A stretch of DNA of 64,000 nucleotides from Arthrobacter stackebrandtii (GCF_017876675.1 NZ_JAGIOI010000001.1:1736001-1800000), one strand, 5' to 3'; counted from the first letter of the stretch, positions 28,151 through 36,923 are shown. Program-made: numbers and translations. The notes: generated by a model from the letters alone, not told the origin.

Positions 28151-28315
28151 TCAGACCCCACCACCAATCGTCGAATCGTTCAGGGGATTGAATTGGGAAA
28201 GCCAGGGAAACACAAACTGCATGAGCAGCAGCACGGCCGCGACCACCAGAACGATCGCGATGATGATCCGGAACCACAAGGGACCGGGCAGGTTTCTAAA
28301 GATCCAGCCGTACAT
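28151..28315 (-). CDS. 54-residue single-pass membrane protein
   Basis: The protein begins MYGWIFRNLPGPLWFR and has one strong membrane helix (about 15-38), then a short polar tail ending TIGGGV. ATG 28315 lies two bases after the srtE stop, and its TGA is one base before trpG, so the gene is firmly inside a three-gene operon. No function is recognised. The aromatic/basic N terminus and the single helix suggest a small membrane adaptor. It could be missed by annotation because of its size. Confidence 0.8.
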   Translation of the reverse strand: MYGWIFRNLPGPLWFRIIIAIVLVVAAVLLLMQFVFPWLSQFNPLNDSTIGGGV

Positions 28316-28317
28316 GA

Positions 28318-29259
28318 CTAGCCTTTCTGGTTCGCTGCTACGAGGTCCGCGATGGCGGATGGAGGTCCGGCACTGGCCGGCTGCCAGGATTCCAGCAGCG
28401 AGTAGGCGATGATCCGTTCCTCGGCGCCGAAGCGGGGGTTGCAACTGGTCATGGTCAGGAACCACTCGGTGGGCACGGCCTCCGGGTCCGTGGGCACGGG
28501 CAGCAGGACGTCGGCCCGGTCCGGCATGACGATCTGGTTGTTGCGGAACACGTACGTGTAGTAGCCGTCCTTGGTCTGGATATAGATCTTGTCGCCGGGC
28601 ACCAGGGTGTGGATGGCGTCCAGGACGGCGCCGTGCGTCTGCCGGTGGCCGGCTATGGCAAAGTTGCCGACGCCGCCAGGCATGGTTGAGGAGTCATAAC
28701 GGCCGAGTCCAAGGGAGTCCAACTGTGCCGGTGCCACGCCTTCAACCAGGGGGCGGCTGTAGTTCTCGCCAAACCGGGGGATGTAGGCGACGCCGAACAC
28801 CTCACCCGGCACTGCCGGCTCGGCCGTCACCACCGGTTCACCGTAGTCGCTTGGCGTCCCCGGGTCAGGGGGAGTGAGCGGACCCTGGAAATCCCGGGCA
28901 AACTCGGAGACAGCCTGCTGCTGCACGGAATTGGCCTCGATATTGGTCCACCACAGTTCCCACACCACAAACAGCAGCAGGACGATTCCAGCAGTAATGA
29001 GCAGCTCGCCCAGGACCTGGACGAGGGTGCGGAAGAAACCCTGTTTGGGGCGCTGCCTGCTGCGGCGGTTCCCGGCGCGGCCGCCTGGGCCGGCTGGGCT
29101 GTTTCCGGCGCTGCGCGCCCGGCCGGTGCGGCTGCCGGGCTGTCGCCGGGCCGCCTCCTCACGCAGACGGTGCCGGCGCTCGTTTCCGGAGATCAGCTCC
29201 TGCACGCCCACCCCGGAATCGGCATGGTCTGGCGATGGAGCCACGCGGTTCTCCTTCAC
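28318..29259 (-). CDS. srtE: Class E sortase
   Basis: The 313-residue transpeptidase anchors secreted proteins to the cell wall. A long basic cytoplasmic N terminus (about 1-78) precedes one membrane helix (about 79-103). The sortase barrel follows, with catalytic His205 in AIAGHR, Cys273 in TMTSCNP and probable Arg282. Class E enzymes of high-GC bacteria recognise LAXTG-type signals. No sorting substrate is seen nearby. It heads the operon srtE - small membrane protein - trpG and is divergent from crgA. Confidence 0.92.
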   Translation of the reverse strand: MKENRVAPSPDHADSGVGVQELISGNERRHRLREEAARRQPGSRTGRARSAGNSPAGPGGRAGNRRSRQRPKQGFFRTLVQVLGELLITAGIVLLLFVVWELWWTNIEANSVQQQAVSEFARDFQGPLTPPDPGTPSDYGEPVVTAEPAVPGEVFGVAYIPRFGENYSRPLVEGVAPAQLDSLGLGRYDSSTMPGGVGNFAIAGHRQTHGAVLDAIHTLVPGDKIYIQTKDGYYTYVFRNNQIVMPDRADVLLPVPTDPEAVPTEWFLTMTSCNPRFGAEERIIAYSLLESWQPASAGPPSAIADLVAANQKG

Positions 29260-29438
29260 GGCTGGTGGGCGATAATGTCATGCAATCCCTGGGCACATTA
29301 AATGCAGTTAGAATTGCCTCAACAATACCGGCAGTTCACCACCTGAGAACAATTTGCCCACGCAACACCTGCGCTCATGAACCGCCCATCCACCTATCGA
29401 GCGGACCGCCCAGCCGGCCGCGTTGTCAAGGAGCTCCT
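29260..29438. promoter_or_regulatory. Divergent promoter region srtE/crgA
   Basis: 179 bases between two divergent genes; it must hold both promoters. No unambiguous consensus pair was identified. Confidence 0.4.
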
Positions 29439-29693
29439 GTGCCTGAGTCCAAATCGCGTCGCCGCCCCGCCAAGGGACCCGCCCAAACTCCTTCCAGCAA
29501 GGCACAGCAGCCCAACGCGGTGTGGTTCCTCCCCGTCATGGTGACGCTGATGCTTCTGGGGCTCGTCTGGATCATCACGTACTACATTTCCGACGGCGGG
29601 TTCCCCATCCCCAACATTGGCAACTGGAACATCGGAATTGGCTTTGCCATTGCCCTGGCCGGGTTCATGATGACCACGCGCTGGCGCAGCTAG
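29439..29693 (+). CDS. crgA: Cell division protein CrgA
   Basis: The 84-residue protein has a basic cytoplasmic N terminus (PESKSRRRPAKG) and two membrane helices (about 33-53 and 62-80) joined by the loop SDGGFPIPNIGNWN. CrgA binds FtsZ-ring and PBP components and tunes septum assembly in actinobacteria. The start is GTG 29439, after aaggag at a good distance; the longer upstream frame has no support. Its TAG shares bases with the stop of the next, convergent gene. Confidence 0.93.
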   Translation: MPESKSRRRPAKGPAQTPSSKAQQPNAVWFLPVMVTLMLLGLVWIITYYISDGGFPIPNIGNWNIGIGFAIALAGFMMTTRWRS

Positions 29694-29986
29694 CCTCCGG
29701 ATTCCTCCTCTGAACCCGGGTCGCTTTGCACGTAGCGGCCCTTCGGATCTCCTGCGGTACGGCCCGGCACATCGCCGGCCGTGCCGTAGTCAGCCTCAAC
29801 GAAGCGCCCCCGGCCGTCGTTTTCCGACGCCTCCTCCGTGCCCGCCAGGCCGTAGTCGCCCTCTATGTAGCGGCCTTCCGGATCCCCTGACTCGTGTCCC
29901 GGCTCTGCGCCGGCCGTGCCGTATTCGCCCTGGACATACCGTCCCCGGCCCGCTTCGCCGTCCACCGGCTCTTCATAACTGGACAT
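29690..29986 (-). CDS. 98-residue acidic protein with four tandem repeats
   Basis: The protein has four copies of an approximately 24-residue unit whose core is GR-(Y/F)-(V/I)-x-x-(E/D)-YG-x-AG: GRYVQGEYGTAG, GRYIEGDYGLAG, GRFVEADYGTAG, and a last partial GRYVQSD. Linkers are rich in Glu, Gly, Asp and Pro. No signal peptide or membrane segment is present. ATG 29986. It converges on crgA and the two stop codons interlock (cta/tag at 29690-29693). I do not recognise the family. The regular spacing suggests a real, probably disordered or beta-arc protein of unknown role. Confidence 0.7.
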   Translation of the reverse strand: MSSYEEPVDGEAGRGRYVQGEYGTAGAEPGHESGDPEGRYIEGDYGLAGTEEASENDGRGRFVEADYGTAGDVPGRTAGDPKGRYVQSDPGSEEESGG

Positions 29987-30346
29987 TGTGCTGCCCTGCC
30001 TTCCACAGCACCAACACCGAAGCCCTGGTGGCTGTCACTGGTGCCGCTCCTCTTTTCAGTCTAGGCCGCCGCCAGCGACTTAGACAGGGCAACAGCCTGG
30101 ACAGGGCAGCCGTGCCCGGCCGCGGGCCCGCAGGCGTCCCCGTTGGAGCAACTGCGACCGCTCGCCATGTCGGGTCCTGCTGGAAACGGCGGGCCCTGCG
30201 TCGTACGGCCCCGCCTCAAGGGCCGGGGCGGCGCCTGGCTGTTCCTGGCGCCTATCAACACTCAACACTGGTTCGTCACTAGTTCCGGGCACCCGCACAG
30301 TATCAAACGGCGGCCCGGCAGGGCATAACCTTCAGCGTTCCACCAC
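29987..30346. other. Intergenic region, possible small Cys-containing frame
   Basis: No clear gene. A minus-strand frame ending at 30061 includes MASGRSCSNGDACGPAAGHG followed by CPVQAVALSKSLAAA. It has three cysteines but no ribosome site that I can see, and it was not accepted as a gene. Imperfect GC-rich inverted repeats lie at about 30180-30240. Confidence 0.35.
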
Positions 30347-33076
30347 TCAGGAATAGTAGCCGCCGCTCTCCTTTGGAGTGTCCCCGCCGTTCATGAGTGC
30401 CGCCAATTGTTCGCGCGACTGCAGATCCAGCTTGATGAATGTCCTGTACAGGTGGCCTTCAATGGTGCGCAGCGAGACATTGAGGCGGGCGGCAATTGAG
30501 TTGTTGGATTCGCCCTGTGCCACAAGCAGCGCGATCTGGTGTTCTCGCCGGGTCATCTTGGGCTGGTCAATGGACTGGAAAACTGGTGAGACCAGCCCTG
30601 GCATCTGCTCACGCATGGCCACCACTTTGCTGGCCGCCTTGCGGCTCTTGTGGACCTTCCCCCGGTCACTGAACTTTCGCAGCGCATGCGCGGCAAGCTC
30701 CACGCCAATGAGTTCATAACCAAGATCCATGGCGGTGGTGCTGGCCAGGTCCAAGACGGCAGGATCCTGGGACTCCATGGCGTGGACCCACGTGATGAAG
30801 AATTCCTTACTGCCGGATTCCACCTGCTGGGCAACCTCTCCCAGGCGGGCGACAGCCGAGGATTCACCCACCCTCAACAGCAAGGAGAGGACCGTCGCCT
30901 CAATGCCCAGGTAGCCGTTCGCGGCACACTCGCGCTGCAGGCTTCTCAGCCTGGCCAGGCCAAGGTCGTGCTGCCCGGTCAGGCACTGAGCTGCAGCCGC
31001 GTAGGCGGTGCCTTCAATTTCATTGAACTTGCCCGTGCGTTGGTTCAGGGCCGCCAATCGGGTCAGGCACCGCTGCGAGGCCGGAATATCGCCACTCATG
31101 ACGAGCCCATAGGCCTGGATTCCCAGCGCCGTTGGCAGCACGGACCAGGGATCGTATTCTGCCAGCGCTCCAACGGCCGGTTCCAGTGCTGCCAGCACAT
31201 CTGGGATATGGCCGCGGCGGCAGGCCATCATGGCAGCGCCCAGGTCCCGCAGGCCGCCCGCATACAGCAACAGGTCGGCATTCCGGAACGTGTCGGGTTC
31301 CAGGGCCGCGGCCACCTCATCCCACGCGCCGTCGTAAATCAAGGTGGCCACTGCACGGGTGTAGGCCAAAATTGAAATGTCGGGCCGGGAAAATCCCGTG
31401 GGCGCCTCTAGTTCATCGAAAATCTCCATGGCGAGGACCCTGGCAAGATCCACCCGGCCCATGGCCGCGAGTATCTCCGTGTGGAGTCCTTTCAACGACA
31501 CACGATGCCCGGCGTTGTCTGCCAGCGGATGCCGGCGCAGGGCTTCAATCAGCTCCCTGGCGTGTGCGATGTCGCCGGTCGACACCTCCATCGTGGCACG
31601 GATGACCAGGACGGCAATGTCCGCCGGAGTGGATAATCCGTCCAACACAGGCGCTCCGAAGCGGGCATCGTATGCGGCAAGTGCCGCCTTGAGCTCGGCC
31701 TGGTATCCAACGCTGGCAAAATGGCTGAGGTGAACGGCATGGAGGGCATATGCGCCGTCGTCAGCATTCTCCGCCATGGCAAACGACTGCGCAGCCAGCA
31801 GGCGTGCCTCATCCGGCTCATTTTGGTTCACCATGGCGATGGCCCGCTCCGCCAGCATTGGCGCCGAATGGTCTGAGAGGCTGAGGCTGTTGCTGAATGC
31901 CAGCGCATCCAAGGGGCGCATCAGTTGGTTGGCGCACGTGGCTGCTTCCAACAGCCGCCCCTCCGGCACGGGCAGTCCACACGCCAGGGCCCACCGGGTG
32001 AAGCTGATGGTTGCTTCCGGGGTGGCGCGTTCTGCCGGAGGCACGAGGCGGGTGACGTCGGCCCAGTACTGGCGGGCGCGCCCCACAGGAACCGTGGCTC
32101 GTATGGCTGGTGCAGTGACGGCCTTGGACAGGCGCATGGCCAGCTGCGGACCCGGCAGAATCTCCACCAGCTCGCGCTGCTGGATGTCATCGACGGCATC
32201 GGAGCTGGTCAGGTCCAACAAAACGTCGAGTGGAAGCTGCCCGGCCAATGCCAAGATCTCGACGATGCGCCGTGAATCAGGGGCCAGGTGCTCCAGGTCC
32301 ATCTGGAGGTATTCCCATGACTCGGAGCCAAGCCTGTCATCCGGATGGTCCAGGACCCACACGCCGCCGATGTTGCGCAGCGATCCTTCATCCTGTGCGC
32401 CCGTCACCAGTCCCTGCAGCACGAGGGGGTTTCCGGAGGAACGCTTTGCGAGGTAGTCCGCCGTCGCACCAGTGACCTTGCCGCCCAGGATGTCCTCCAG
32501 AAAGTCCCGGACGTCTTCTGGTTGGAGAGGTGCAAGCTCATAACGTCTCAGGTGGCCGTCGCGCCACAATTCACGCAGGTAGCTGTCGTGGCTGCCCGGC
32601 CGGTCCACAATGATCAGCTTGCATTCGGTCGACATGAGCACTTGCAGGATGATGGCGGCACTGTCGCTGTCAAGGAACTCTGCGTTGTCCACCATGAGAA
32701 ACACATGGGGATTGGATTCCAGGCTGAGCTGGACCTGGCCCATCAGGCCATTCAGGACCTCGTAATAGTTGTTGCTGCGGACAACGTTGGATCCAACCCT
32801 GGCATTCACGGCGCCGAACGGGATGCCGGCCAGTGCCTTGCTTGCGGAGAGCCTGATGATGGCGGCCTGTGGACCCAGGGCAGCATGGACCTGCCCGAGC
32901 ATCCACGTCTTACCCACCCCGCGGGGGCCGACGATGAGCACACCACGGGAGGAGCCATGCACCAGCGTCCTCACAATGTCTTCGGCGTTCGCCCGGCGGG
33001 CCACATTTCCCCATTTCACACAATCACGGCAGCAGCTGCCCTCGGCTGGTGCCGGACAGCTGATCCCGGCACCCAA
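30347..33076 (-). CDS. Large ATP-binding LuxR-type transcriptional regulator
   Basis: The protein has up to 909 residues. Near the N terminus is an ATPase module with Walker A GPRGVGKT (about 54-61) and a Walker B-like FLMVDNAEF. The middle is helical and TPR-like. The C-terminal LuxR helix-turn-helix (about 840-895) reads MTRREHQIALLVAQGESNNS, then IAARLNVSLRTIEGHLYRTF. This is the LAL/MalT-like architecture of ligand-responsive activators. The start is uncertain: TTG 33076 gives the longest frame, and GTG 33019 (VKWGNVARRANAEDIV) gives a more usual N terminus. No adjacent target operon is obvious, so ligand and regulon are unknown. Confidence 0.88.
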   Translation of the reverse strand: MGAGISCPAPAEGSCCRDCVKWGNVARRANAEDIVRTLVHGSSRGVLIVGPRGVGKTWMLGQVHAALGPQAAIIRLSASKALAGIPFGAVNARVGSNVVRSNNYYEVLNGLMGQVQLSLESNPHVFLMVDNAEFLDSDSAAIILQVLMSTECKLIIVDRPGSHDSYLRELWRDGHLRRYELAPLQPEDVRDFLEDILGGKVTGATADYLAKRSSGNPLVLQGLVTGAQDEGSLRNIGGVWVLDHPDDRLGSESWEYLQMDLEHLAPDSRRIVEILALAGQLPLDVLLDLTSSDAVDDIQQRELVEILPGPQLAMRLSKAVTAPAIRATVPVGRARQYWADVTRLVPPAERATPEATISFTRWALACGLPVPEGRLLEAATCANQLMRPLDALAFSNSLSLSDHSAPMLAERAIAMVNQNEPDEARLLAAQSFAMAENADDGAYALHAVHLSHFASVGYQAELKAALAAYDARFGAPVLDGLSTPADIAVLVIRATMEVSTGDIAHARELIEALRRHPLADNAGHRVSLKGLHTEILAAMGRVDLARVLAMEIFDELEAPTGFSRPDISILAYTRAVATLIYDGAWDEVAAALEPDTFRNADLLLYAGGLRDLGAAMMACRRGHIPDVLAALEPAVGALAEYDPWSVLPTALGIQAYGLVMSGDIPASQRCLTRLAALNQRTGKFNEIEGTAYAAAAQCLTGQHDLGLARLRSLQRECAANGYLGIEATVLSLLLRVGESSAVARLGEVAQQVESGSKEFFITWVHAMESQDPAVLDLASTTAMDLGYELIGVELAAHALRKFSDRGKVHKSRKAASKVVAMREQMPGLVSPVFQSIDQPKMTRREHQIALLVAQGESNNSIAARLNVSLRTIEGHLYRTFIKLDLQSREQLAALMNGGDTPKESGGYYS

Positions 33077-33688
33077 GACCAGACCATAGCCAAGTGGCTA
33101 AATGCATACTCATTCTAGGGACATATGGTCAGCCATGTCGACGACCCTACGGGATATTAAGTACGCACCCTTGATTTTCCCGGCATCGGATCGTCCTGCT
33201 CCTGAAGATAAGTGGCCAACGAGCGTTCTCCGGGACTCGGTGAAGGCCAAGTCTCGGGAAGTTGGTGCCGGCCGTTGGCCTGTTGGTGGGCACCAGGCAG
33301 CCGGACGGTACAACCCGGGATACACGCGGCTGGCACTATGCTGCCGGCGAGCAGATGAACATCGCCGCCGGACAAACCAATCGCACCATTCCGTTCAAGA
33401 TCTGCAACACCCTGGGCAGTGGCAGCTGAATGGTTGAGGTTCCCGGCACCAATCAAGACTTTGCCAGGCTCGACAGCGGGTAGCGCCCCCGCCCCGAGCA
33501 CTGCCCACGTCCCGGTGGCCGTGGCGGTGGGATGGATCTCGGACAGCTCGAACAGTTCGGCGCTGGTATGCCGACCGGCGCGCCACGGCGGGGCCAGAGT
33601 TCGCACGGCCGTCCGCGCAGCTGGCAACCTAGATCTCGGGGCGCATCTTGACCAGGTCAGCTGGACATACTCGGGGGATCGATGCCGG
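33077..33688. other. Decayed region downstream of the LuxR gene
   Basis: Several overlapping open frames exist, but none has a start site or a recognised domain. A plus-strand frame at 33262-33429 is listed separately as a possible remnant. Confidence 0.4.
33262..33429 (+). pseudogene. Possible C-terminal gene remnant
   Basis: A 55-codon frame opens just after an in-frame TGA at 33241. It reads protein-like text: LVGTRQPDGTTRDTRGWHYA, then AGEQMNIAAGQ and NRTIPFKICNTLGSGS. There is no usable start upstream. The composition is more natural than that of the competing frames, hence a likely 3' remnant, but no family is recognised. Confidence 0.25.
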
Positions 33689-34141
33689 CTACCCAGCCCC
33701 GGCCCACCCATCACCCCTTCGTAAGAGCCGCCATTGCCCGCGCTTCGCACCGTCTCGATCCGCACCTGCAGCGACCAGCGCCTCATCCAGGCTGTCGCCA
33801 TGGACACTCAGCGCCCCCAACAACAGGTGCTTGATCCTGACATGATCGGAATGAAGCTCCCGCGCTGTGCGCTGCGCCGCCTTTAGTGCGTCCAGAGACT
33901 TTCGGGCGAACGGCAACGATTCTCAGGTTTCTTGCGGACGAGGGGAGGCGAAACTCAATATCGCAACACAGACCTCCTCCGGCCAGACGCCCGGCGCCGC
34001 CTGCACTGCGTCCGGGAAAGCGTGCAAAAGCCCCAATAGTAGATGCTCAGGACCGATATACGAGTCATGCATCATTGTCCTTGACTCTTCCTGAGCCAGG
34101 ACCAGCGCCCGCCGAGCAGCTTCGGTGTAGTTCTCAAACAA
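33689..34141 (-). pseudogene. ClpC-like N-domain protein, broken by an in-frame stop
   Basis: The minus-strand frame begins near TTG 34141 with LFENYTEAARRALVLAQEES, then YIGPEHLLLGLLH, the first half of the Clp amino-terminal repeat. It hits TGA at 33923-33925. The same frame then resumes with PFARKSLDALKAAQRTAREL, then HVRIKHLLLGAL, the second half of the repeat, and stops at 33689. Both halves keep the 'IgxEHlLLGLl' signature of ClpC N domains. A single stop therefore interrupts a two-repeat Clp_N protein. Such stand-alone proteins are thought to bind substrates or adaptors of ClpC. The ATPase part is absent. Confidence 0.7.
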
Positions 34142-34389
34142 CTTTGAACCGCGCGTGCCCTTGAGCGTAGTCTTCGCGATGCGCCAGCACCACGGACCGC
34201 CTTCCAATGCGCGGAAAAGTGCAACTCCCGGCTGGCGTTACCCGTCACCAGCGAGTTTCTCTGACCTGCGGTGATGCTCGAACCACAGCTGCTGAAATTC
34301 CATGTTTTGTGTCCCTGTCTTGAAAAGCACGGCCGGCGTTCTGATCGATCTAGACTTGGAACTTTCCTGACTGAAATGGAGAATCTGGC
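34142..34389. other. Intergenic region before the phosphatase gene
   Basis: 248 bases with no gene seen. The promoter of the downstream phosphatase presumably lies here. Confidence 0.4.
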
Positions 34390-35010
34390 TTGCGAAACTT
34401 GTACATTGTCACCCATACAGAGGCCACGCACCACGTAGAGAACCTCGTCGGCGGTTGGTACGATTCCGCCCTCACCTCCAAGGGAACAAAGGATGCCCAG
34501 CTTGTAGCCTTGGCATTGCGGAAGCTCATCCCAACCGATGAAGATTCTCTGCTGTTTTCTTCAGATCTCCTCCGCGCACGCCAAACTTCAGAACCGATTG
34601 CTGAAATCCTCGGCTCCACGCCGGTGATGGATGCTGACCTCCGAGAGCAGTCCTATGGCGCAGCCGAGGGCACGCCACCCGGAACAACTCCCTTTGCGCC
34701 TCCTCCCGCCCAAGGCGATCGCATGAGGCACCGAGACGGAATTCAGGGGTCGGAGACCAGATTCGAGTGGGCGGGGCGCGCCTACGCTGCTCTCGACCGA
34801 ATCCTCACCGTGGAGTCAGCTCACACAATTGTGGTCACCCATGGAGGCACCGCGACCTACCTGATTGCCGCATGGATAGGGCTCCCACTTGAAGCTGCCG
34901 GCCACGTGAAGTTCAAAACATCGCCTGGCGGGATCAGCCACCTGCGAGAAGACGATTTCTTCCACGACCGGCAAGTGGTGACACTCAACGACCACAGCCA
35001 CCTCAACTGA
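34390..35010 (+). CDS. Histidine phosphatase family protein with variant motif
   Basis: The 206-residue protein has the phosphoglycerate-mutase-like fold. The N-terminal catalytic motif is VTHTEATHH, with Thr-His-Thr in place of the usual Arg-His-Gly. The second His is in VVTHGGTATYL (about 155), and the acid/base region is LREQSYGAAEG. The nucleophile His is kept, but loss of the Arg of RHG could change the phosphate pocket, so substrate and activity are uncertain. The substitution may be typical of a subfamily rather than a lesion. Start TTG/ATG region at 34390. It stands alone between decayed DNA and the DnaA-box cluster. Confidence 0.85.
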   Translation: MRNLYIVTHTEATHHVENLVGGWYDSALTSKGTKDAQLVALALRKLIPTDEDSLLFSSDLLRARQTSEPIAEILGSTPVMDADLREQSYGAAEGTPPGTTPFAPPPAQGDRMRHRDGIQGSETRFEWAGRAYAALDRILTVESAHTIVVTHGGTATYLIAAWIGLPLEAAGHVKFKTSPGGISHLREDDFFHDRQVVTLNDHSHLN

Positions 35011-35114
35011 CAGTCACCGCACCACTGGCACAAGTAGCGGTGACACCAATTCAGGATCTGCGGCAGGCATCTCCGCAGCATGCAAATTGGCAGTTGACAG
35101 GCGTGAAAACCCTC

Positions 35115-35470
35115 TGTCCCCAAAGTTCTCCACACTGTGGATAACTTTTTCCCACAACCCACAGACTTATCCACGGGCGTTGACAAGTCCTTCGAACTAT
35201 CCACAAGCAGTCTTCGAAGCTGTGGTTATCCCAAGTTGTTCACAAAGTTATCCACAGACGTGGATAACTTTGCGCGATGAAAAGCCCGGCATGCCGTAAG
35301 ACCCCGTCAGAAAGTAATCCACAGCTGTGGAATTACATGTGTGTAACTTATGCCCAATGTGCATAACCCTGTGGAGAACTAGTAGTTCGACGAGTCTTCA
35401 GGTACTCGAACTACAGCTCTGTAAGTTATGCCCATGTGTGGACATCACTGTGGATAACTGTGGATACGTG
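35115..35470. promoter_or_regulatory. Dense cluster of DnaA-box-like sites
   Basis: Within 335 bases there are three exact boxes: tgtggataa at 35136 and 35449, and ttatccaca at 35248. There are at least six near matches with one change (35167, 35197, 35259, 35315, 35358, 35459). Some are paired as inverted repeats, for example ttatccacagacgtggataa at 35248-35267. The cluster fills the gap between the phosphatase and flavin reductase genes, 15 kb from dnaA. It could titrate DnaA, act as an auxiliary or alternative origin, or regulate the flanking genes. Confidence 0.75.
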
Positions 35471-35483
35471 GGAGTATTGAGCC

Positions 35484-36035
35484 ATGGAACTAGCCGATTC
35501 TCTCGATGTCCACAGAGTTTTCCCACAGGATCCGAGCCAGGATCAAATCGATGAGTACCGCCGGCTCAGTGCAGAGCAGGCCGGCTCGGTGGCTGTGATC
35601 AGCACGAAGCAGCGCGGACGGGACCATGCGGCCACGGTCAGTGCCTTCATTTCAGTCTCCTACGACCCACCGACATTGTTGGTGAGTCTCTATGCGGAGT
35701 CCAGGATTGCCCTGGCGGTGGCGGAATCAGGCAACTGGGCTTTATCGCTGCTGAGCGCCGAACAGAAGAGGCAGGCCAACTGGCTGGCAAGTCCCGGCAC
35801 CCCGGTTGAGGGGCTGTTGAACCAGATTGATTTCAGGCGCGGCCCCGCAACCGGCAATGCTGTCATTGCCGGGGCACTGGCGTATTTCGAGGTGGAGACG
35901 ACACAGGTCCACACGGCCGCAACCCACCTGTTGGTGGTGGGACAGGTCGTATCCATGGGCGAGGACGCGCTGTGGACCCGGGAACTGTCCCCGCTGATCC
36001 ACTACGGCGGGGACTACCGCCGGCTCAAGCCCTGA
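35484..36035 (+). CDS. Flavin reductase family protein
   Basis: The 183-residue FMN-binding split-barrel protein resembles the reductase components of two-component monooxygenases. Conserved text: GSVAVISTKQRGRDHAATVS, then FISVSYDPPTLLVSL, and the C-terminal LIHYGGDYRRL. Such proteins reduce FMN/FAD with NAD(P)H or bind heme or flavin. No partner monooxygenase is adjacent. ATG 35484 comes 17 bases after the last DnaA-like site, so its promoter overlaps that cluster and could be DnaA-sensitive. Cytoplasmic. Confidence 0.88.
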   Translation: MELADSLDVHRVFPQDPSQDQIDEYRRLSAEQAGSVAVISTKQRGRDHAATVSAFISVSYDPPTLLVSLYAESRIALAVAESGNWALSLLSAEQKRQANWLASPGTPVEGLLNQIDFRRGPATGNAVIAGALAYFEVETTQVHTAATHLLVVGQVVSMGEDALWTRELSPLIHYGGDYRRLKP

Positions 36036-36065
36036 CGCCCAAGGCGCGCCGGGCGCCGTCGATTA

Positions 36066-36923
36066 TCAGAAGATAAATACAGGGAAGGTGGAAACCTTCC
36101 ACAGCGTCAGCGCCACAAGGATGAGGACGACAGCAGCCATGCCGCCCCACTGGATGAGGTTCCGGTTCTTCGCCGGAGCGTAGGCGATGGCCGTTGCGCA
36201 CAATGCGCCGGCAACCAGGCCGCCCAGGTGTGCCTCCCAGGCGATGCCGGGCACCATGAAGCCGATGACGGCGTTGATCAACAGGAGCACCACGATTTGG
36301 CGCAGGTCTCCGCCGCGCTTCTTCTGGACGACAAAGAGTGCACCGAAAAGGCCGAACACGGCACCGGAGGCTCCAACGACCCAGGTGTCGTAAGGGGCAA
36401 TCAAGAGCACGCCGACTGACCCGGCGAAGGCGCTGACAAGGTAGAGAGCCAGGAAACGGGCCCTGCCGAACGCCGGTTCAAGGGCGTTGCCCAGGATCCA
36501 CAGGGCATACATGTTGAATGCAATGTGCATGATGGACGTGGAATGCAGGAATGCCGAGGTCAGCATCCGCCACGGCTCGGACTCCGTCAGGGCCGGCGCG
36601 TAGGCAAAGGTCTGCATGATGAAGTTGTCGGGGGCAAGCCACAGGAGGGCGTAGCCGGCCAGACAGATGACCATCATGGTGATGGTGATCACCGGGCGGC
36701 CGGCACGTGCCACGCCGCCGAAAATCGTCCGGCGGGAGGCGACGGACTTGCTGGTCTCGCGGACACAATCCACGCATTGCACGCCCACGGCGGCGCTCCG
36801 CTGGCAGTCTGGGCACGCAGGGCGGCCGCACCGCTGGCAGCTCACGTAGGAGACACGGTCAGGGTGGCGCGGACAGACAGGTGCGCCCACGGCGGGACCT
36901 GGGACCGGGTATGGCGTGCTCAT
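36066..36923 (-). CDS. Rhomboid family intramembrane serine protease
   Basis: The 285-residue protein has an N-terminal zinc-binding B-box-like segment (CPRHPDRVSYVSCQRCGRPA, then CPDC and CVDC, about 17-53). It is followed by six or seven membrane helices with the rhomboid active site: HIAFNMYA (about 133-140), GASG with Ser186, and AHLGG with His232. It cleaves membrane proteins within the bilayer. The start is ATG 36923 after aaggaa; the longer frame to 37145 overlaps the cyclophilin gene. Its position next to ppiA is usual for Micrococcaceae origin regions. Confidence 0.93.
   Translation of the reverse strand: MSTPYPVPGPAVGAPVCPRHPDRVSYVSCQRCGRPACPDCQRSAAVGVQCVDCVRETSKSVASRRTIFGGVARAGRPVITITMMVICLAGYALLWLAPDNFIMQTFAYAPALTESEPWRMLTSAFLHSTSIMHIAFNMYALWILGNALEPAFGRARFLALYLVSAFAGSVGVLLIAPYDTWVVGASGAVFGLFGALFVVQKKRGGDLRQIVVLLLINAVIGFMVPGIAWEAHLGGLVAGALCATAIAYAPAKNRNLIQWGGMAAVVLILVALTLWKVSTFPVFIF

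Noticed and set aside
30061-30261. 66-codon minus-strand frame with three cysteines.
   Set aside because: Composition is partly protein-like, but no ribosome site or family is seen; left as a note only.
33157-33807. 216-codon minus-strand frame downstream of the Clp_N pseudogene.
   Set aside because: Overlaps the pseudogene's true frame and has no recognisable domain or start site.
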